From UBA11606 sp039188975 (GTDB taxonomy: Bacteria; Actinomycetota; Acidimicrobiia; Acidimicrobiales; Aldehydirespiratoraceae): 35,878 bases of DNA. The notes below the pieces were generated by a model, which did no database searches, had not been told where the DNA came from, and saw only the letters and a list, made by a program, of their open reading frames with translations. A program made the translations under genes and the position numbers. The DNA is taken from contig JBCCYT010000026.1 of assembly GCA_039188975.1 (NCBI GenBank), positions 1 to 35,878 on the forward strand, given 5' to 3'. Of this stretch, positions 17,159 through 25,989 are shown in pieces (the stretch's first letter is position 1; every line of letters starts with the position of its first letter).

Positions 17159-18295
17159 GTGGCAGACGGGGTCTTCGACGACGACGAGTTCATCGAGCGC
17201 CCGCCCGCAGCCGCGGACAGGGTCTGGCGACACCCATCTGAGGTCGCTGCGGCCGCTCGAGCGACACAGCGTCGAGCCACGCGACGCATCTGGGGAGTCG
17301 GTTTCGCGTCGGCCCTCGGAGGGGCACTCGCCGCCTCGACCGTGTGGTACGTGAACGGACCGGGCCAAAACGTCGAATTCGTCACCCAGCAGGTGGCGGT
17401 TGCGCCGATCGAGTCCGTTGCACCGCGGCTCACCCCGGCTGATGAGTGGGCCACCGAGGTCACGGCAACCGCACGACCAGCGACGGCGATCATCCCCTCC
17501 ACCGACGGCACCCACGCGGTCGCCGGGGCCATCGCCGTTCACGCGGGTGGTTATCTCCTCACGAGCGGCCGAGCGGTGGGCTCCGACACCCAACTCGTCG
17601 TGCATACCCACAACGGAGGCGTCATCGAGGCGGTCGTGCTCGGCTATGACGACGAGACCGATCTCACCGTGTTGAAAACCAGCGAACCGGTCACGTCCGC
17701 TGACGTTGCGGCGAGCCCGGCGAACGACGGTGACGTCGTTGCCGTCGTCGACCCCACCGGTGCGTCACGGCGGGGTGTTGTCACCGACCTTGCTGCTTCC
17801 GCGTCCGCCATCGATGGTGACCTGCTCGTCGGGTTCACAAGTCTCGACTCGCCACGGAACGATCTGCTCCCGGGCAGCCCGGTCGTTGATGCAACCGGTG
17901 CCGTCGTCGGTATCACCACCGCTGCCGAACCGGCCTCCCCGGTCACGGTCGTACCGATCGACGTCGCAAACGCCGTCGCCGAATCGATCATCACTGAGGG
18001 TCGGGTGTGGCACGCCTGGCTCGGCGTGACCGTTTCCTCCTCCGAGTCCGGAGGTGTCGTCGTCACCGGGATCTCGCCCGATGGTCCCGCGGCACGGGCC
18101 GGCCTTACACAAGGCGATGTGCTTCTCGCGATCGACGACGTCGACATCAACAGCGCCGCATCTCTCGTCAGCCGACTCCGGCACTACCGGCCCGACGACA
18201 CCGTGAGCGTGTTGGTCGCCCGGCGAGACGAGCACGTTTTGATCGACGCGCTCCTCGATGTGGACCCCGCTGACTTCAGCGAGACCGACGACTGA
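17159..18295 (+). CDS. HtrA-like membrane protein with degenerate protease domain and PDZ domain
   Basis: A 378-residue protein: cytoplasmic N-terminus, one transmembrane segment at about 44-65, a trypsin-like fold at about 105-280 and a PDZ domain at about 285-368 (ISPDGPAARAGLTQGDVLLAID). The protease strands and loops follow HtrA closely, but the triad is broken: the TNxHVV His is R138 (TSGRAV) and the GNSGGP Ser position is P238 (LLPGSPVVD), while the Asp survives as D168 (DETDLTVLK). It should therefore bind but not cleave proteins. HtrA proteins act in the cell envelope on misfolded proteins. Its 3' end overlaps the convergent SDR gene by 20 bp. Confidence 0.85.
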   Translation: MADGVFDDDEFIERPPAAADRVWRHPSEVAAAARATQRRATRRIWGVGFASALGGALAASTVWYVNGPGQNVEFVTQQVAVAPIESVAPRLTPADEWATEVTATARPATAIIPSTDGTHAVAGAIAVHAGGYLLTSGRAVGSDTQLVVHTHNGGVIEAVVLGYDDETDLTVLKTSEPVTSADVAASPANDGDVVAVVDPTGASRRGVVTDLAASASAIDGDLLVGFTSLDSPRNDLLPGSPVVDATGAVVGITTAAEPASPVTVVPIDVANAVAESIITEGRVWHAWLGVTVSSSESGGVVVTGISPDGPAARAGLTQGDVLLAIDDVDINSAASLVSRLRHYRPDDTVSVLVARRDEHVLIDALLDVDPADFSETDD

Positions 18296-19316
18296 GCCAC
18301 CGCACGAGGACCACGACCCCGACGACCAGTCCGAGTCCGGCCCCGGCTGCAGCGACGAGCGCCAACTCCTGGCGCCGACGAGCCGGCAGTTGCTCGATCG
18401 GGTTGGGTTGGTGCGACACCACCCAGGCTTCCTCGTTGCTGTACGCAGCGGTCCATCCCAACGCCCGCAACCGGTCGTTGGCCACGACCCAGCTGTGCGA
18501 CGTGTACGGCACGACCCCGGGCGGAATCGGCGCAACACCGGCTCGGAGCCGGACCGCGGCGAGCGCACGAGCGGCCCAGGCCGGAACCCGGACCCGCGGC
18601 TTGGGCCCTTCCAGCCCAGCGAGCGCATCAGGGGGAATCCAGCCATCGGGGGCCACGTTGGCAACCCCATCGAGAGGCGCGTCGATCACCGTCACGATGG
18701 CACTAGCCAGATCATCGACATGGAGATACTGGACAGGCGGGTCACCATCGGCCGCGATCCCGATCCGAGCGGTGTGCAGCACCCGCGCCAACTGCCCGAG
18801 CATCTCGTCGGTCACAACGGCCGTCGGGCGCAAGACGCTGACTGCCGCGTTGGATTGGGAGGCCCACTCCAACGCCAACTGCTCGACTCGAGCACGGGTC
18901 GACGCCCACGGGAAATCCGGGTTGGGACGAACCGGAGCGTCCTCGGTGAGCGGAACCGGGTTACCAACCCACGCGCCGTACACCATCGCAGAGGACAACA
19001 CGACCACGTGGTCCACACCCACGTCCGCGGCTGCGTCGAGCACCCGACGGACGATGGCAAGTTCCAACTCCTCCGCCGCCGGATCATCGATCTCGGGACG
19101 GACCGCAGTCGCCAGATGCACAACACAGCTCGCCCCGACAAACACCGACGACAGATCGTCGGCCGCGAGATCGACCTGTTTGACGACCAAGCCCGGGCGC
19201 GAACCGACCGGACGTTTGTCGATCGCGACGACATCGAGGGCAGGGCGTTCACGCAAAAGCCGGCGAACCACCCGCCCCCCGACCGCGCCGGCTGCGCCGG
19301 TGACGATCACCGTCAT
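18276..19316 (-). CDS. Membrane-anchored extended SDR (NAD-dependent epimerase/dehydratase-like) protein
   Basis: A 346-residue protein. It has an N-terminal Rossmann fold with G7-x-x-G10-x-x-G13 (VTGAAGAVGG), the D-x-x-x-V-H-L-A region and the S-S-A-M-V-Y-G strand, all typical of extended SDR nucleotide-sugar epimerases. At the YxxxK catalytic position the sequence is W137-A-S-T-R141, so both Tyr and Lys appear to be replaced. A C-terminal hydrophobic helix (about 318-341) followed by basic residues should anchor it to the membrane. Possible roles are an atypical oxidoreductase or a nucleotide-binding regulator. It overlaps the HtrA-like gene end by 20 bp and is divergent from the metalloprotease gene (70 bp). 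Confidence 0.82.
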   Translation of the reverse strand: MTVIVTGAAGAVGGRVVRRLLRERPALDVVAIDKRPVGSRPGLVVKQVDLAADDLSSVFVGASCVVHLATAVRPEIDDPAAEELELAIVRRVLDAAADVGVDHVVVLSSAMVYGAWVGNPVPLTEDAPVRPNPDFPWASTRARVEQLALEWASQSNAAVSVLRPTAVVTDEMLGQLARVLHTARIGIAADGDPPVQYLHVDDLASAIVTVIDAPLDGVANVAPDGWIPPDALAGLEGPKPRVRVPAWAARALAAVRLRAGVAPIPPGVVPYTSHSWVVANDRLRALGWTAAYSNEEAWVVSHQPNPIEQLPARRRQELALVAAAGAGLGLVVGVVVLVRWLSRRSR

Positions 19317-19374
19317 GTCGGCTGCCGCCCGCAGGTCGGGTCGGTGTGCTGTCGCCTTGTCCGAGTCACCCCTC

Positions 19375-19380
19375 TACGAT
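19375..19380 (+). promoter_or_regulatory. -10 hexamer of a leaderless promoter for the DUF2342 gene
   Basis: TACGAT ends 6 nt before the ATG at 19387. It is identical to the moaE hexamer in sequence and spacing. Confidence 0.5.
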
Positions 19381-19386
19381 GCCGTC

Positions 19387-20586
19387 ATGAGCGACGGCAT
19401 GCCACCCGAAGATCCGTTCGGCGGTCTGCCGTTCCTCGCCGATCTGATGAAACTCATCCAAGGCCAAGGGGCAGGGAGCGCCGATACCGCTCGCCAACTG
19501 GCCCACACGATCGCCAACGACGGGCAATCCGAGTCCAACATCGACCCCACCGACCGAATCGCAGTCGAGCAACTCGTTCGGGTCGCTGAGCTCCAGGTGG
19601 CCCAAGCAACCGACCTGGCGATCGGTCCAATCACCGTCGAGGTCGGCAATCGGTCCCAGTGGGCCGATCGCACGATCGCCGACTACCGACCACTGTTCGA
19701 GACGCTCTCATCCTCGATGGCTGGCGCGATGCAGCCACCCACCGACCTGCCGGCGGGTGATCCGATGGCAGCCATGATGGGAAATCTCGCCAAGATGATG
19801 GGGCCCATGATGCTGGGCATGACCACCGGCACCATGGTCGGGCACCTCGCTCGGCGAGCAATGGGGGGCTACGAGCTCCCCGTGCCGCGCCCGGCTGACC
19901 AGCCTTTGGTGATCAGCCTTCCCAACGTCGACAGCTTCGGTGACGACTGGTCGATCGATCGCGACGACCTCCGGCTCTGGGTCTGTCTGCACGAAGTCAC
20001 CCACCATGCGGTCATGTCGGTTCCCCATGTGCGCGAGCGCTTGACCGACCTGCTGCAACGCCACGCCGACGCCTTCGAAACCGATCCCGATCAGATCGGG
20101 CGTCAGCTCGGCGGCTTCGACCCGATGGCCGGGCCCGAAGCGCTGGCCGAGCTGCAGTCGTCGTTCAGCGACCCCGATGTCATTCTCGGTGCGGTTCGAT
20201 CGCCAGCCCAAGAGGCCCTACAGCCGGACCTCACCGCGCTCGTTGCGGCGATCACCGGCTATGTCGATTGGGTCATGGATTCCATCGGCGGCACGCTCAT
20301 CAGTTCGTACCCGATGGTCACCGAAGCGTTGCGCCGCCGGCGCGTCGAGGCCGACGCAAGCGATCGGTTCGTCGAGCGCATCCTCGGCCTCGAGCTCGAC
20401 GCCGAGCAATACGACCGCGGCAGTCGCTTCGCCGAGGGTGTCATCGAGCGGGCGGGGCCCGACGGGCTCCGGCGGCTCTTCACCGACCCCGATACCTTGC
20501 CGACGCCCTCCGAGGTCGATGCGCCGGGGCTGTGGCTGGCTCGAATCGATCTGCCCGAAAACGGCGAGCCGCCGAGCGCCAACTAG
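19387..20586 (+). CDS. DUF2342 family zinc-dependent metalloprotease-like protein
   Basis: A 399-residue protein with an HExxH zinc site at H202-E203-V-T-H206 (LHEVTHHAV). The Met/Gly-rich helix before it (MMGNLAKMMGPMMLGMTTG) and the SLPNVDSF segment are typical of the actinobacterial DUF2342 family, which includes M. tuberculosis Rv3195. The family is annotated as putative hydrolases, some forms linked to coenzyme F420 gene clusters, with no proven substrate. There is no signal peptide, so it is probably cytoplasmic. The ATG start is supported by TACGAT 6 nt upstream. Its TAG stop overlaps the convergent MFS gene stop by 4 bp (CTAG at 20583-20586). Confidence 0.88.
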   Translation: MSDGMPPEDPFGGLPFLADLMKLIQGQGAGSADTARQLAHTIANDGQSESNIDPTDRIAVEQLVRVAELQVAQATDLAIGPITVEVGNRSQWADRTIADYRPLFETLSSSMAGAMQPPTDLPAGDPMAAMMGNLAKMMGPMMLGMTTGTMVGHLARRAMGGYELPVPRPADQPLVISLPNVDSFGDDWSIDRDDLRLWVCLHEVTHHAVMSVPHVRERLTDLLQRHADAFETDPDQIGRQLGGFDPMAGPEALAELQSSFSDPDVILGAVRSPAQEALQPDLTALVAAITGYVDWVMDSIGGTLISSYPMVTEALRRRRVEADASDRFVERILGLELDAEQYDRGSRFAEGVIERAGPDGLRRLFTDPDTLPTPSEVDAPGLWLARIDLPENGEPPSAN

Positions 20587-22208
20587 CTCGACGAGTCCTC
20601 GGCTTCGTCTGACCGGCGAGGCCGGATCGGAGGGTGCGGATCGACCTCGACACCGTCGATCGACGAGATGATCGGTTCAGAGACACCCCACCCGAGGCTG
20701 TAGTCGGTCGTGCCCGCAGGAGCTTCGGGCTGGGATGGACGCAGGTCTTCGAGCGTCAGCTCATCCGGGTCCTCGATCGGCGCCGGTTCGGCGGACTCGA
20801 CCGCGGGCGGGGCCGGCTGCTCGGGCGCCGCCGCCGGCGCCGATACGTCCCTCTCGACTGGTGCTGAGCGGTTGCGACGGACCGGCCGCCGAGTCGGGAA
20901 CGACACCGCCGAATGGGCGGGCTTTCCGATGAGGTACGAGAAGAGCGCGAACGTTGCCGCCGAAGCAACCCCCACCCCGCCAACCGCAAGGTTGAGCGGA
21001 ATCACCGCAGGGATGAACGCACCGATCACCCATGCCCCTTGGAAACGGGCCTCGAACCGGGCGAAGGATCGGCCGTAGTTCGCATCGGGCGCCTCCCGTT
21101 GCACCAGCGAGTCAAAGGCCAGTTTTCCGGTCGCCGCACCGGCTGCGACAAAGAACGACAGCACCGCGGCACCGAACAGATCGAAGGAGAACGCCGCAAA
21201 CAACGCTGCCAAGCCAACCGCGGCAAGCGCCGACTGGAGCATTCGCTCCTCGGCCGTGCGCTCCCGGAGACTCGGCGCGATCCGCGCACCGAGCAAGGCG
21301 CCGAGACCGGCGAACAACAGCACGACGCCAAAGTGCCAGGCGGGAGCCGCCGGGTCGCCGGTGATGTCGATGTCGCGAACGGTGGCGGTCATTCCCCCGG
21401 CGGCCGAACCGATCGTGCTGATGTCGATGCCCTCTTTGCCCCCTCGGAACTCAAAGGCCAGCAAGAAGGTGACGAACCCGACGATGCCGCGCAGGATCGC
21501 CGTGGCGTAGGCCGCCAACACGACGTGGGTGTCACGTAGCTCGGCTCGTTCGGCCGCTTCTTCGGGTTCGGCGGCCACGACCGTGCGAGGAACTTGGGTG
21601 GCGAGCACGGTGGTCGCGACGAAGCCCACCATCGCGATGGCGGCGGCGAACGATGGGCCCCCAATCAGCGAGAACAACCCCGACAACGAGGCACCAACCA
21701 TTCCCGAGACGGCGCTGATCAGGGCCAAGCGGCTGTTTGCGCCGACCAAATCGGCCTCCGTCTTGACCAGTGCGGGCACGACGGCGCTCTTCGCCACCGA
21801 ATACGCCTTTTGCAAAACGAGGATCGTGAACGCCAACGGGAAAAGCCACAACGAACCGATGTTGCTGATCATCAGGAACGCCATCACGCCTCGACCGGCT
21901 GCCGTGCCGAGAATCATCCATCGTCGGCCGCCCTTGGCTCGATCGATGGCCGGGCCGAGCAGCGGTGCCACGATTGCGAATGGCGCCATCGTGAGGGCCA
22001 GGTACAGCGCAACCCGTCCACGTGAATCATCGGGGCTGATCGAGAAGAAGATCGAGCCGGCCAGGGTGACCGCAATTGCGGCATCGGACGCGGCACCGAA
22101 CGCGTGGACCCTGGCCAACCGCATGAACGGCGAGACGGCGAACGCTTCGGCCCCTCGCCGGTCAGGTTGCTCCGGCCCTCGAAGGGGGCGCCAGCCGTCG
22201 TCGCTCAC
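20583..22208 (-). CDS. Major facilitator superfamily transporter
   Basis: A 541-residue protein with about 12 hydrophobic segments between residues about 35 and 440. It carries the MFS loop 2-3 type motif (GPAIDRAKGGRRWMILG, similar to GxxxDRxGRR). A hydrophilic, Pro/Glu/Ala-rich C-terminal tail of about 100 residues is unusual for MFS and is likely cytoplasmic and disordered. The GTG start at 22208 overlaps the Nudix stop (GTGA), so it is the last gene of the operon that begins at 25982. The pattern resembles MFS exporters of the LplT/enterobactin-exporter type, but the substrate is unknown. It converges on the DUF2342 gene with a 4-bp stop overlap. Confidence 0.85.
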   Translation of the reverse strand: MSDDGWRPLRGPEQPDRRGAEAFAVSPFMRLARVHAFGAASDAAIAVTLAGSIFFSISPDDSRGRVALYLALTMAPFAIVAPLLGPAIDRAKGGRRWMILGTAAGRGVMAFLMISNIGSLWLFPLAFTILVLQKAYSVAKSAVVPALVKTEADLVGANSRLALISAVSGMVGASLSGLFSLIGGPSFAAAIAMVGFVATTVLATQVPRTVVAAEPEEAAERAELRDTHVVLAAYATAILRGIVGFVTFLLAFEFRGGKEGIDISTIGSAAGGMTATVRDIDITGDPAAPAWHFGVVLLFAGLGALLGARIAPSLRERTAEERMLQSALAAVGLAALFAAFSFDLFGAAVLSFFVAAGAATGKLAFDSLVQREAPDANYGRSFARFEARFQGAWVIGAFIPAVIPLNLAVGGVGVASAATFALFSYLIGKPAHSAVSFPTRRPVRRNRSAPVERDVSAPAAAPEQPAPPAVESAEPAPIEDPDELTLEDLRPSQPEAPAGTTDYSLGWGVSEPIISSIDGVEVDPHPPIRPRRSDEAEDSSS

Positions 22209-22660
22209 AGGGCGATCGTAGACGACGAAACCCGCCGTTCGATCTCGTCTACGAGGGCCCCGTCGCGGCGATACGTGAGGACAGCTCTCGCCGAGGCCAG
22301 ATCGAACCATCCGCAGGCGTCGACCTCGTCGTTGGGAACAAATGCGCCGTCCACCACGGTCATCGACCAGTAGACGACCGCCTTGTGGCGACCTCGACCG
22401 TCGCGATAGCGAACCAGCTCGAACTTCGTTCCGAGCTCGCACTGCAAGCCCGTCTCTTCCTCCACTTCGCGCCGAGCGCACGCTTTCAACGATTCGTCCT
22501 CGTCGAGCTTGCCCTTCGGGAAGCTCCAGTCCGCCCGATGCTCTCGATGCACCAGGAGCACCTCGAACTGTTGCTCGACCACCCGCCAGATCACCCCGCC
22601 CGCCGCCCAGACCTCGATGTCAGGGTTTGCGGCGATCGGGTCGCTGTCGGACTTACCCAT
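22205..22660 (-). CDS. Nudix hydrolase, MutT1-like catalytic domain
   Basis: A 151-residue single Nudix domain. The Nudix box is perfect at G50-x5-E56-x7-R64-E-V-E-E-E-T-G-L72 (GKLDEDESLKACARREVEEETG). The preceding HREHRADWSFPKGKLDE resembles mycobacterial MutT1, which sanitises 8-oxo-dGTP and diadenosine polyphosphates and is also found next to ppk1 in M. tuberculosis (Rv2985/Rv2984). The C-terminal histidine-phosphatase domain of MutT1 is absent here. I prefer the ATG at 22660, which overlaps the ppk stop by 8 nt; a longer start at 22696 (44-nt overlap) is possible. It overlaps the MFS gene start by 4 bp. Confidence 0.88.
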   Translation of the reverse strand: MGKSDSDPIAANPDIEVWAAGGVIWRVVEQQFEVLLVHREHRADWSFPKGKLDEDESLKACARREVEEETGLQCELGTKFELVRYRDGRGRHKAVVYWSMTVVDGAFVPNDEVDACGWFDLASARAVLTYRRDGALVDEIERRVSSSTIAL

Positions 22661-24752
22661 CGAACCGGGCTCGTGCCAGCTGTTGGAGTCGGACATGGGT
22701 GTCGACCGCCGCCGGACCGCGCCGTTTGGTCCAGACGCCGTCGCCAGCGAGCGTCCATGCCAGACGGTCGTCGTTCAAGAGGACATCGACCATCTCCGCG
22801 AGCCGTTGCCGCGACACCTCGCCCTCGACTCGAACCAGCGCCTCGACCCGGCGATTCAGGTTTCGACTCATCAAGTCAGCCGACCCGATGTAGATCTCCG
22901 ACTGGCCCGGGCCGTTGGCGTTGCCGAAGAAGAAAATGCGGGAGTGCTCGAGATACCGACCAACGATCGATCGGACCCTGATCCGGTCGGAGAGACCCGG
23001 TATCCCGGGGCGAAGGCCACAACTGCCCCGAACGATCAAATCGATCTCGACCCCCGCCTGTGAGGCTTCGTACAGCTTCTCGATCATCGGGACATCGACG
23101 AGGCTGTTCATCTTGAAGATCAACCGGCCGCGCCCCGACGCGATCTCGCGGTCGATCAGCTCATACATTCTCGGCCGAAGCTGGTCCGGCGCAACCAGGA
23201 GGCGGTTGTAGTGGATCTCGCGGCCATAGCCGGTGAGGTGATTGAACAGATCGGCGAGGTCGGCACCCACGTCGGGGTCGGCGGTGAGGATCCCGATGTC
23301 TTCGTAGATGCGGGCGGTGCGGTGGTTGTAGTTGCCGGTGCCGATGTGACAGTACCGGCGGATGCCGTCGGACTCTTCCCGCACGACCATGGCGGTCTTT
23401 GTGTGGATCTTCAGGCCGAGCAAACCGTACGCGACGTGGACGCCGGCTTGCTCGAGCGTTCGGGCCCACTCGATGTTGGCGGCTTCGTCGAACCGGGCCT
23501 TGAGTTCGACCAGCACTGCGACTTGTTTGCCACGCTCAGCCGCCTTGATCAAGGCATCGACGATCGGGCTGTTGCCGGCCGTTCGGTACAAGGTGAGCTT
23601 GATGGCCAACACGTCGTCGTCGTGCGCGGCTTGGTGAATGAACTCCACAACCGAGCGGCTGAAGGACTCGTACGGGTGGTGGACGAACATGTCGGACTTG
23701 CGGAGCTGGGCGAAGATGTCGACCGGCTCGTCGTCGGACTGCAGGCGGGGGTCGACCACGCCTTGCCAGTCGGGCCAGTGCAGGGCGGGATGCTCGAGAT
23801 CGGCGATTTCGCCCAGTGATGTGAGATCGATCGGGGCGTGCGCGACGTAGACCGCCGATTCGTCGAGATCGAACTCTCGCATCAGCAAATCGAGCACTTC
23901 GGGACTCATGGACGAGCCAACCTCGAGTCGCGTCGCTCGCCCGAACCGGCGACGGCGCAACTCGTATTCCACAGCGCTCAGGAGATCCTCGGCTTCGTCG
24001 AGCGCGTCGGACAAGTCGGCGTTTCGAGTCAGCCGGAAGGGGTGATGTTCCTGCACGTGCATGCCGGGGAACAGTTCATCGAGGTGAGCGGCAATGACCT
24101 GTTCGAGCGGAACGAAACGGTCGGAGTCACCGACTCGTTGCCACCGCGGCAACGTGTTGGGAACCTTCACGCGGGCGAAGAGATCACGACCGCCAGCTGG
24201 TTCTCGAACGACAACCGCCAAATTGAGCGACAGGTCCGAGACATAGGGAAACGGGTGGCCGGGATCGACCGCCAGCGGCGTGAGAATGGGGAAGATCCGG
24301 CTCTGGAATCGATCGGTGAGGAGCGCTTGCTCGACGTATTCGAGGTCATCCCAATCCAACAGATCGATGCCTTCGGTACGCAGGGCGGGCCGAACCTCGT
24401 GGTCGAGCACCCGCTCTTGCTCGCTGGACAGGTCCGCGACGACCTTGCGGATCATGTCGAGCTGTTCGGCCGGCAGCCGTCCGTCCGCCGCAGGGGTAGA
24501 GATGCCGGCCGCCCGCTGATCCCAGAGGCCCGAGACCCGCACCTGGAAGAACTCGTCGAGATTGCTCGAGTAGATCGAGAGAAACCGCACGTGTTCGAGC
24601 AGGGGAACATCTGGATCGGAGCCAAGCTGCAACACGCGTGCGTTGAATGCGAGCCAGCTGAGTTCCCGGTTGAAGATGTTGGATGTCGTATCGTCCCAGC
24701 CCCCGACCCGGGCGACGATCTCGCCGGTTCGAGCCTCCGGAGCGAGCGTCAT
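22653..24752 (-). CDS. ppk1: Polyphosphate kinase PPK1
   Basis: A 699-residue, full-length PPK1 that reversibly makes inorganic polyphosphate from ATP. The N-terminal domain starts with the usual FNRELSWLAFNARVL. Key residues in the two phospholipase-D-like domains are present: H450-x-K452 (LKIHTKT) and H469 (CHIGTGNYN), whose 19-residue spacing matches E. coli H435 and H454, and H603 (LEHSRIF), matching H592. It is membrane-associated in other species. The ATG at 24752 overlaps the ROK kinase stop by 4 nt, and the stop overlaps the Nudix gene, so it is co-translated with both. The pairing with a MutT-like gene is conserved in actinobacteria. Confidence 0.96.
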   Translation of the reverse strand: MTLAPEARTGEIVARVGGWDDTTSNIFNRELSWLAFNARVLQLGSDPDVPLLEHVRFLSIYSSNLDEFFQVRVSGLWDQRAAGISTPAADGRLPAEQLDMIRKVVADLSSEQERVLDHEVRPALRTEGIDLLDWDDLEYVEQALLTDRFQSRIFPILTPLAVDPGHPFPYVSDLSLNLAVVVREPAGGRDLFARVKVPNTLPRWQRVGDSDRFVPLEQVIAAHLDELFPGMHVQEHHPFRLTRNADLSDALDEAEDLLSAVEYELRRRRFGRATRLEVGSSMSPEVLDLLMREFDLDESAVYVAHAPIDLTSLGEIADLEHPALHWPDWQGVVDPRLQSDDEPVDIFAQLRKSDMFVHHPYESFSRSVVEFIHQAAHDDDVLAIKLTLYRTAGNSPIVDALIKAAERGKQVAVLVELKARFDEAANIEWARTLEQAGVHVAYGLLGLKIHTKTAMVVREESDGIRRYCHIGTGNYNHRTARIYEDIGILTADPDVGADLADLFNHLTGYGREIHYNRLLVAPDQLRPRMYELIDREIASGRGRLIFKMNSLVDVPMIEKLYEASQAGVEIDLIVRGSCGLRPGIPGLSDRIRVRSIVGRYLEHSRIFFFGNANGPGQSEIYIGSADLMSRNLNRRVEALVRVEGEVSRQRLAEMVDVLLNDDRLAWTLAGDGVWTKRRGPAAVDTHVRLQQLARARFDG

Positions 24753-25681
24753 GCGCGGCCCTCGACGAGGAGCGCAGCACCGAGTGCACCGCCGGTGTCA
24801 CCGAGGCGGGCAGCAACGACCGGTGCGGTCGTCCCTGCGAACGAGCGGTCGCCAACCTCGGTTTCGAGCGCGCGGCGGAAGGGTTCACCAAGCCGCTCGG
24901 CGAAGCCACCGCCCAAGACGACGAGTTCCACATCGAGCAAGGTGATGACGGTGGCGATGGCGGCCGACAGCGCCGAGCGAGCACGATCGATCAGCGCAAT
25001 CGCCAACGGGTCACCGAGCTCGAGCGCCTCCGCCCAGGCACGGGACTTGAGTCGTCCATTCGTCCGTAACCCGAGCAGGGTCTCGGAGTCGGCGGCGTCA
25101 GCCGCCACAACACGACGCTCGAGCGCATTGCGACCGGCATAGTCCTCGAGTTCGCCTCGCCCGACCTCGGCGGTTGCCAAGTCCTCGAAGGCGACGAACG
25201 TGTGGCCGATCTCACCAGCCAGGCCACGCGGCCCTTGGCGGAGCGTGCCGTCGAGGATGAGCCCTGCCCCCACCCCGGTGCCCGCAAAAACACCCAGCAA
25301 ATTGTCGGTACCGACGCCTGCGCCGAGCCGATGCTCAGCCAATGTTCCGACATTGACATCGTTGTCGACGACGACCGGTCGGCCCCCGAGCCGCTCGCTC
25401 ATCAGATCGGCGACGGGGACATCGTGATCCCAGCCGGGCAGGTTCGGTGCGGCGGGCAACACACCGGTTCCCGGCACGACGGGACCGGGGACCCCGATAC
25501 CGATCGCGGTTGCGGAGCGCTCAGGATCGACCTTGCCGACCGTTGCGACCATGGTCGCAATCACATCGGCTGGTGTGCCCTCACGCGGTGTCGGCTTCTT
25601 TGCCTTGGCGATGATCTGGCCGTCCTCGACCAACACCGCCATCGTCTTGGTTCCGCCGAGATCGATGCCGATCGTCCGCAT
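24749..25681 (-). CDS. ROK family sugar kinase (glucokinase-like) lacking the zinc cysteines
   Basis: A 310-residue ROK kinase that would phosphorylate a hexose with ATP or possibly polyphosphate. The N-terminal ATP loop is IGIDLGGTKTM, the catalytic base is D108 in the N-D-V-N motif (VVVDNDVNVG), and GEIGH (156-160) contacts the sugar. The ROK zinc motif C-x-C-G-x-x-G-C normally follows GEIGH within about 20 residues; here that stretch (ATAEVGRGELEDYAG) has no cysteine. Zn binding is therefore lost. It lies 22 bp after the 92-residue gene and overlaps ppk1 by 4 nt. Co-expression with PPK raises the possibility of a polyphosphate link, but this is not a typical polyphosphate glucokinase by sequence. 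Confidence 0.88.
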   Translation of the reverse strand: MRTIGIDLGGTKTMAVLVEDGQIIAKAKKPTPREGTPADVIATMVATVGKVDPERSATAIGIGVPGPVVPGTGVLPAAPNLPGWDHDVPVADLMSERLGGRPVVVDNDVNVGTLAEHRLGAGVGTDNLLGVFAGTGVGAGLILDGTLRQGPRGLAGEIGHTFVAFEDLATAEVGRGELEDYAGRNALERRVVAADAADSETLLGLRTNGRLKSRAWAEALELGDPLAIALIDRARSALSAAIATVITLLDVELVVLGGGFAERLGEPFRRALETEVGDRSFAGTTAPVVAARLGDTGGALGAALLVEGRA

Positions 25682-25703
25682 CAGGTGAGCGCGCCCGACG
25701 CGC

Positions 25704-25982
25704 TCAGCCCTCGTCCTCGGGATAGCCGAGATCCCACTCGACCAGAATGTTCTCGCGTTCGCCGTCGCGGTTCACTCGCTCGCGGTTGCGGCGGAACTGC
25801 GGATCGTGGGGCGGCAGAAGCAAGAGCCGAGCGTTCACTCGGTCGCGAAAGGAATCCATCACGTCGCGCTCGCCAAACACGGCCCGGATCTCCCAGTGCG
25901 GGGCGGCAGGGCCCAGATACACGATCGTGGCCTGCCCGATCGGAGGTTCCTGCTCGGTTTCGACGTCGGCGATGTCGGTCAT
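25704..25982 (-). CDS. Conserved-looking small acidic protein, unknown
   Basis: A 92-residue cytoplasmic protein: acidic N-terminus, a compact core (ATIVYLGPAAPHWEIRAVFG, then a helix DSFRDRVNARLLLL) and an Arg/Asn-rich then acidic C-terminus. I do not recognise the family. The ATG at 25982 has TACACT 7 nt upstream and no Shine-Dalgarno, fitting a leaderless first gene. It heads the operon that continues into the ROK kinase, ppk1, Nudix and MFS genes, so it may be connected with polyphosphate or sugar metabolism. Confidence 0.7.
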   Translation of the reverse strand: MTDIADVETEQEPPIGQATIVYLGPAAPHWEIRAVFGERDVMDSFRDRVNARLLLLPPHDPQFRRNRERVNRDGERENILVEWDLGYPEDEG

Positions 25983-25989
25983 GGCGGGG

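Noticed and set aside
18403..19386. Upstream extension of the DUF2342 frame (to 727 codons)
   Set aside because: The extension is antisense to the SDR gene, low-complexity, and the TACGAT hexamer supports the start at 19387.
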